Of a DNA stretch of 11,304 nt, positions 7,694-11,304 are shown one piece after another. The stretch's first letter is position 1; every line of letters starts with the position of its first letter. The stretch is from positions 1 to 11,304 of the forward strand of contig CAYMRB010000340.1 in NCBI GenBank assembly GCA_964392615.1. Direction: 5' to 3'. Source of the stretch: CAYMRB01 sp964392615 (GTDB taxonomy: Bacteria; Planctomycetota; UBA8108). Below the pieces are notes generated by a model. It made no database searches. It was given only the letters and a program-made list of their open reading frames with translations, and was not told where the DNA came from. Both the position numbers and the translations under genes were made by a program.

Positions 7694-7750
7694 CGCCGAG
7701 CCTGCCTTTCGCCCACGCGCCCGCACGGTCTCGCATTCGAGCTGATCCCC

Positions 7751-9685
7751 GTGTCTTCACCAACGAATCCGTCCGTCGAGGCGCTCCTCGCGGAGACCTT
7801 CGGACACACCGAGTACCTCCCCGGGCAGCGCCGCGTTGTCGATCGCCTCGTCGCCGGCGAGTCCGCGCTCGCGATCTTCCCGACCGGCGGTGGCAAATCG
7901 CTTTGCTATCAGCTGCCCGCTCTGCTGTTCGACGGCTTGACGCTGGTCGTATCGCCACTCATCGCGCTGATGAAGGACCAGATCGACGCGCTCGCCGAAC
8001 GTGGCGTGCGGGCCGCACGGCTCGATTCATCGCTGAGTGCCGCCGAGATCGCGGCCGTGTTCGACGACGTGCGGCGCGGCGAGTTGCGCCTTCTCTACGT
8101 CGCGCCGGAGCGGTTTCTCAACGAGCGGTTTCGCGCGGCCATTCGTCGCGTTCCCATCGCGCTCTTCGCGATCGACGAAGCGCACTGCATTTCGGAGTGG
8201 GGCCACAACTTCCGCCCCGACTACCTGAAGCTCGCCGCGTTCGCGCGCGAGCTAGGCGCCGAGCGCGTGCTCGCGCTGACCGCGACCGCCACGCCGGCCG
8301 TCGAGCGCGACATTCTCGCCGGCTTCGGCCTGCCGGAGGAGGCCAGCGTGCGGACGGGCTTCTATCGCCCGAACCTCCGCATCGTCACGACGCCCGTCAC
8401 GAAGCGTGTGCGCGACGAGACGCTCGTCAGCTGTCTGCGTGCGCGGCCGCCAGGGCCGACGATCGTCTATGTGACGCTGCAACGCACCGCCGAGATCGTC
8501 GCCGACCGTCTCTCTCGCGGAGGATTCCCGGCGATCGCCTATCACGCCGGCATGGAGCCTGAGGATCGCGCCCGCGCGCAGGACGCGTTCATGGCGTCGG
8601 ACCGCTCGATCGTCGTCGCGACCATCGCGTTCGGCATGGGCATCGACAAGTCCGACATCCGATACGTCTACCACTACAACTTGCCGAAGAGCCTCGAGGG
8701 CTACTCGCAGGAGATCGGCCGCGCCGGCCGTGACGGCGAGCCGTCGATCTGCGAGGTCCTCGCGTGCGCCGACGACCTGCACGCGCTCGAGAGCTTCGCA
8801 TACGGTGACACGCCGGCGGCCGCCGACGTGCACGCGCTGGTCGAGGACCTGGCCGCACAGGAGCGGCAATTCGATATCGGCGTTCACGAGCTATCGGGTC
8901 GGTTCGACGTCCGGCCGCTCGTCGTTCGTACGCTGCTGACGTATCTCGAGCTCGACGGCCTGATCGAGGGCGGCACGCCGTTCTACGCGCAGTACCGCTT
9001 CGAGCCCAAGGCCTCGTCCGCCGAGATTCTGGCGCGTTACGAGGGTGACGAACGCGAGTTCCTCACCGCGGTGCTGAAGCGCGTCGTCAAGAAGCAGAAG
9101 CTGTTCCACGTCGACGTGATCGCGATCGCCGACGACATCCGTGTGTCGCGCGAGCGCGTCGTCAGCGCGCTGGATCGACTGGACGCGGCGGATCTCATCG
9201 ATCTGCGCGTCGCCTCGGTGCGGCATCGCTATCGCTGGCTGGCCGAGCCCGCAGGCGTCGACGTCGCCTCGCTCGCGGCGAGCCTCACGGCGCGGCTCGA
9301 GAATCGCGAGCGGCGCGAGATCGAACGCCTGCGACAGGTGCTCGAGCTCGTCGAACACGGCGGCTGTCAGGCCTCGGCGCTCGGCGAGCACTTCGGCGAG
9401 CCGCTCGCGGAGCCGTGCGGTCATTGCTCGCACTGCGAGAACGGCGCGGCGGTCGTCGTGCCTCGGTCGCCCGAAACCGAGATCGATCCGTCGACTTGGG
9501 CCACCGCGGTCGAATACCGCGCGGAAGAGCCGCTCGCGCTCGGAGCCGACCGCGCGTTCGCTCGCTTCCTCGCCGGCGTCACGTCGCCGCGGCTCGTGCG
9601 GAGCAAGCTGACGCGCCATCCGCTCTTCGGCGCGTTCGATCGGGTGCCGTTCGAGACGCTGCTGGATCGGAGCGCAGGGGACTGA
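7751..9685 (+). CDS. recQ: RecQ-family ATP-dependent DNA helicase
   Basis: This is a superfamily 2 3'-to-5' DNA helicase, acting in the cytoplasm in recombination and fork repair. I chose GTG 7751 (VSSPTNPSVEALL, 644 residues). The frame is open back to 7571, but that stretch translates the intergenic repeat and pyrimidine tract. Motifs in order: motif 0 FGHTEYLPGQ (17-26), Walker A FPTGGGKS (43-50), Ia VVSPLIALMKDQ (66-77), Walker B/II DEAHCISEWGHNFRPDY (142-158), III ALTATATP (175-182), IV IVYVTLQ (238-244), V/VI from VATIAFGMGIDKSDIRY (289-305) to QEIGRAGRDG (320-329). A zinc-binding set follows (Cys539, Cys556, Cys559, Cys562) after a winged-helix region. No HRDC domain is visible; the tail (RFLAGVTSPRLVRSKLTRH, then LFGAF) is of the kind seen in short RecQ-like helicases. 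All key residues are present, so it should be active. The ribosome site is weak. Confidence 0.95.
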   Translation: MSSPTNPSVEALLAETFGHTEYLPGQRRVVDRLVAGESALAIFPTGGGKSLCYQLPALLFDGLTLVVSPLIALMKDQIDALAERGVRAARLDSSLSAAEIAAVFDDVRRGELRLLYVAPERFLNERFRAAIRRVPIALFAIDEAHCISEWGHNFRPDYLKLAAFARELGAERVLALTATATPAVERDILAGFGLPEEASVRTGFYRPNLRIVTTPVTKRVRDETLVSCLRARPPGPTIVYVTLQRTAEIVADRLSRGGFPAIAYHAGMEPEDRARAQDAFMASDRSIVVATIAFGMGIDKSDIRYVYHYNLPKSLEGYSQEIGRAGRDGEPSICEVLACADDLHALESFAYGDTPAAADVHALVEDLAAQERQFDIGVHELSGRFDVRPLVVRTLLTYLELDGLIEGGTPFYAQYRFEPKASSAEILARYEGDEREFLTAVLKRVVKKQKLFHVDVIAIADDIRVSRERVVSALDRLDAADLIDLRVASVRHRYRWLAEPAGVDVASLAASLTARLENRERREIERLRQVLELVEHGGCQASALGEHFGEPLAEPCGHCSHCENGAAVVVPRSPETEIDPSTWATAVEYRAEEPLALGADRAFARFLAGVTSPRLVRSKLTRHPLFGAFDRVPFETLLDRSAGD

Positions 9686-9723
9686 ACTCGGCGGCCGAAC
9701 CCGGAGGGCCAAGAAGGAACAAC

Positions 9724-9798
9724 CACAGAGCCGCAGAGCCCACAGAGAAGAGCGAGGCAGAGAATGGGAAGACAGCCCTCCTTCTTGTCTTCTCTGTG
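9724..9798. repeat. CACAGAG-type repeat with an inverted partner arm
   Basis: Positions 9724-9751 contain CACAGAG, GCAGAG and CACAGAGAAGA in near-tandem order. TCTTCTCTGTG at 9788-9798 is the exact reverse complement of CACAGAGAAGA at 9741-9751. Only 36 bp lie between these arms and contain no frame of interest. A second, competing 7-bp stem (GAAGACA with TGTCTTC) lies within and overlapping it. Confidence 0.7.
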
Positions 9799-9858
9799 CT
9801 ACAGACGACGAGAATTGTGTTTTCCGACGAAGACTTCTGCCGCCTCCAAGTAGGATTC

Positions 9859-9927
9859 CTAAGGAACCCAGGAACCCAGGAAGGGAAGTGGATGCGCCCT
9901 CCCTTCCTGGGTTCCTGGGTTCCTTAG
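9859..9927. repeat. Perfect 28-bp inverted repeat with 13-base loop
   Basis: The left arm 9859-9886 (starting CTAAGGAACCCAGGAACCCA) pairs base for base with the right arm 9900-9927, leaving a 13-base loop, 9887-9899. Each arm is itself built from two AGGAACCC units. As RNA it would form an extremely stable hairpin. It may be a small palindromic dispersed repeat, and could act as a bidirectional terminator or RNA stabiliser between the helicase gene and the HEAT gene. Confidence 0.92.
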
Positions 9928-10014
9928 AGTTCTTTCCTCTCGGCGGCCTCGGACTTTGGGTTCCGGGCCCTCTGTGCCAATGATCGTGAGACTCCGACCA
10001 GTCCATCAATTACT

Positions 10015-10326
10015 ATGGAAGGGCGGGCAATCGATGCGCTCGCCGATGACGAGGAGGCGTTTCACCACCTCGCGCTGCAGGGGCTCGAGAAGTACGGCGC
10101 GGAGTCCGCGGACGCCGTTCCGCGCCTGGTGGAGTGGTTGGAAAGCGGGTGCAAGGGACGCGATCTCTCACAGCTGCTGCGGACCCTCGTCGCGATCGGA
10201 CCGGCCGCTGCTGCCGCGGTGCCCGAGGTCGAGAAGCTCCTCGGTCACGAGAAGTGGCTCGTCCGCTGCCTGGCGTACGAGACGCTGAAGGCGATCCGCG
10301 ATGAGCCCGGCGCCCCCGCCGAGTGA
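10015..10326 (+). CDS. Short HEAT-repeat protein, possibly an N-terminally truncated fragment
   Basis: The 103-residue product is all-helical in pattern. HEAT-like units include LALQGLEKYGAESADAVPRLVEWL (19-42), LRTLVAIGPAAAAAVPEVEKLL (55-76) and WLVRCLAYETLKAI (81-94). The alternation of G-A or G-P turns with AVP-x-L helices is typical of bacterial HEAT/PBS-lyase-type proteins, which act as protein-binding scaffolds. The ATG at 10015 has no ribosome site, and the frame stays open far upstream through non-conserved repeat sequence. There is no signal peptide. It may therefore be the end of a longer HEAT gene whose front was lost next to the palindrome at 9859. It ends with TGA. Confidence 0.55.
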   Translation: MEGRAIDALADDEEAFHHLALQGLEKYGAESADAVPRLVEWLESGCKGRDLSQLLRTLVAIGPAAAAAVPEVEKLLGHEKWLVRCLAYETLKAIRDEPGAPAE

Positions 10327-10635
10327 GCCGCACCTCGCGTTGATCAGCATTCCTGGCTTCCTGTTGGCGCCTCCAGAGGCTCCGGCGAGGCGGGGCAGGA
10401 TCCCGAAAAAAGCCGGAAAACGGCGGGGCAGCTTAAACTCAGCTTGAACTCCCGCCTGCTAAACTCGTGTGCGCGTCAGTAAGACGCCCAACAGCTTGAA
10501 CGTCGGAGCACCGACAGCGCGGTCGTAGATCTGGGGTCTATCGCTGGTGCCGCGTCGGTCGGAAACACTCCCCCCACCCGGGAGCCTGGACGATTGTGTC
10601 CCGGTCGGGCCCCCAGAACGTAAGGAGAAGCAGGT
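10327..10635. other. Intergenic leader of the EF-hand gene
   Basis: About 309 bp with no convincing frame. It contains an A-run around 10406, the AGCTTRAACTC repeats, a modest CGCCTC/GAGGCG stem (10368-10373 with 10387-10392) and a C-rich run near 10571. The length and repeats suggest a long upstream regulatory region for the gene at 10636. No known riboswitch fold was recognised. Confidence 0.45.
10430..10501 (+). repeat. AGCTTRAACTC direct repeats upstream of the EF-hand gene
   Basis: AGCTTAAACTC (10430-10440) is followed immediately by AGCTTGAACTC (10441-10451). Partial copies GCTAAACTC (10458-10466) and AGCTTGAAC (10493-10501) follow. Regular 11-bp spacing puts the first two copies on one helix face, as expected for a regulator binding in tandem. 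The binding role is inference. Confidence 0.5.
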
Positions 10636-11304
10636 ATGAGGACGATCCTGTGCCTCTCGATCGCGGTTGCGCTGACGTTGGCGACCGCACAGCTCGACGC
10701 CGGCGGTCGCCGCGGTCATCGCCGCGGTCATCGCCATCACCATCACCGTGGACACGGCAACTTCGCCTGTCTGCTCGCCGAGTTTGACGTCGACGGCGAC
10801 GGCGAGCTCAGCGAGGAAGAGCGTGCCGCGGCCATCGAGGCCCGACGCGCCGCGCTCCTCGCGGAGTTCGACACGGATGGCGATGGCGAGCTCAGCGAGG
10901 AAGAGCGCGCCGCCGCGAGGGAAGCCCGCAACGCGGAGCGCGAGGCCCGCCACGCCGAGCGCCTGGCCGCCATGGACACCGACGGCGACGGCGAGGTCAG
11001 CGACGAAGAGCGCGAGGCGTACCGCGCCGCGCGTCTGGCCGAGATCGACACCGACGGCGACGGCGAGATCAGTGACGAGGAGCGCGCCGCCGCGAGGGCT
11101 GCCCGCTGCGCAACCGATGGGCCGACCGAGGAAGAGGACGGCGAGGAAGCGATCATCGACGAGCTCATCCTCGGGCCGCGCGGACCTGGTGGTCCTGGCG
11201 GTCCCGGCGACGGTCCTCGCGATGGCCCCGGCGCCGGTCCCGGCGCCGGGCCCGGCGCCGGTCCCGGCGAGGGTCCGGGCGAGGGTCCTGGCGAGGGGCC
11301 TGGG
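10636..11304 (+). CDS. Secreted EF-hand protein with His-rich segment and G-[AE]-G-P repeat tail (3' end outside window)
   Basis: The ATG at 10636 follows TAAGGAG with AGGAG eight bases upstream, the best ribosome site in the window. The 223 codons seen run off the edge without a stop. Residues 1-18 or 1-22 form a signal peptide (MRTILCLSIAVALTLATA). Residues 26-41 are rich in His, Arg and Gly and could bind metal. Four canonical 12-residue EF-hand loops follow: D51-E62, D79-E90, D114-E125 and D138-E149, each D-x-D-G-D-G-E-x-S-[ED]-E-E with all calcium-ligand positions filled. The spacer helices are rich in Glu, Arg and Ala. From about residue 180 the chain turns into Gly/Pro-rich sequence with a period of four (GAGP three times, then GEGP). 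Expected role: an extracytoplasmic calcium-binding protein. The loops are nearly identical at DNA level, pointing to recent internal duplication. Confidence 0.88.
   Translation, partial: MRTILCLSIAVALTLATAQLDAGGRRGHRRGHRHHHHRGHGNFACLLAEFDVDGDGELSEEERAAAIEARRAALLAEFDTDGDGELSEEERAAAREARNAEREARHAERLAAMDTDGDGEVSDEEREAYRAARLAEIDTDGDGEISDEERAAARAARCATDGPTEEEDGEEAIIDELILGPRGPGGPGGPGDGPRDGPGAGPGAGPGAGPGEGPGEGPGEGPG
11194..11304 (+). repeat. 12-bp coding tandem repeat (Gly-Ala/Glu-Gly-Pro)
   Basis: This repeat encodes the Gly/Pro tail of the preceding gene. From about 11230 the unit GGCGCCGGTCCC and its variants repeat with a 12-base period, changing to GGCGAGGGTCC(G/T) after 11265 and continuing beyond the window. 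The GGCGCC and CCGG content allows strong local secondary structure. Confidence 0.75.

Larger units (their letters stand above)
9686..10014. other. Repeat-rich intergenic region, no gene
   Basis: The 329 bp downstream of the helicase gene hold a CACAGAG-type inverted pair (9724-9798) and a perfect 28-bp inverted repeat (9859-9927). Frames crossing this region on either strand give only translated repeat. No standard T-tract terminator is visible; the large hairpin might serve as one. Confidence 0.6.

Noticed and set aside
7139..7726. A 195-codon minus-strand frame across the GxxExxC region
   Set aside because: It translates the inverted repeats and the complement of the nuclease-like core; the + strand frame carries the real homology.
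8891..10009. A 372-codon open frame on the minus strand
   Set aside because: It reads the complement of the helicase end plus the intergenic repeats (translated repeat such as LPGFLGSLG), with no ribosome site or recognisable domain.
10360..10395. A rho-independent terminator after the HEAT gene
   Set aside because: Only a 6-bp stem with a 13-base loop and no T-tract follows.
11194..11304. A collagen-like G-x-y domain
   Set aside because: Glycine follows a period of two and four rather than three over most of the tail, so a collagen triple helix is not expected.

Overview
The window is GC-rich DNA with every substantial gene on the + strand. It most likely comes from a planctomycete or a close relative. 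This rests on gene content: a giant secreted fusion of PQQ-type beta-propellers with LamG and methyltransferase-like domains, a repeat-built lipoprotein, a HEAT-repeat fragment, a secreted EF-hand protein, and intergenic repeats of the ACGCAAAG, CACAGAG and AACCCAGG kinds. No rRNA, tRNA or marker gene is present to confirm the phylum.

Layout: (1) 1-33 is an edge-truncated copy of an ACGCAAAG-type repeat. (2) 141-4334 is one continuous reading frame of 1397 codons broken by a single in-frame TAG at codon 606, inside a LamG domain. It is therefore listed as an N-terminal and a C-terminal half. (3) 4478-6922 encodes an exported, probably lipid-anchored protein with two cadherin-like domains and seven propeller-type repeats. 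(4) 6923-7750 is a rearranged stretch. It holds an orphan minus-strand C-terminal coding fragment, five copies of a 9-bp tandem repeat, and a truncated GxxExxC (PDDEXK_3) nuclease-like gene between 25-bp inverted repeats. (5) 7751-9685 is an intact RecQ-family helicase. (6) 9686-10014 has no clear gene but holds two more inverted-repeat units, one a perfect 28-bp hairpin. (7) 10015-10326 is a short HEAT-repeat protein or fragment. (8) 10327-10635 is a leader with AGCTTRAACTC repeats. (9) 10636 to the window end is a secreted protein with a His-rich segment, four EF-hand loops and a G-[AE]-G-P repeat tail, running off the edge.

Functionally, three genes encode exported or surface proteins: the PQQ/LamG fusion, the repeat lipoprotein and the EF-hand protein. 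RecQ is the only housekeeping-type enzyme. The most unusual material is intergenic: three different families of tandem-like motifs arranged as inverted pairs, one of them bracketing the nuclease remnant. This looks like a group of small mobile or hairpin elements and their decay products. I see no complete defence system, phage, CRISPR array or biosynthetic cluster.
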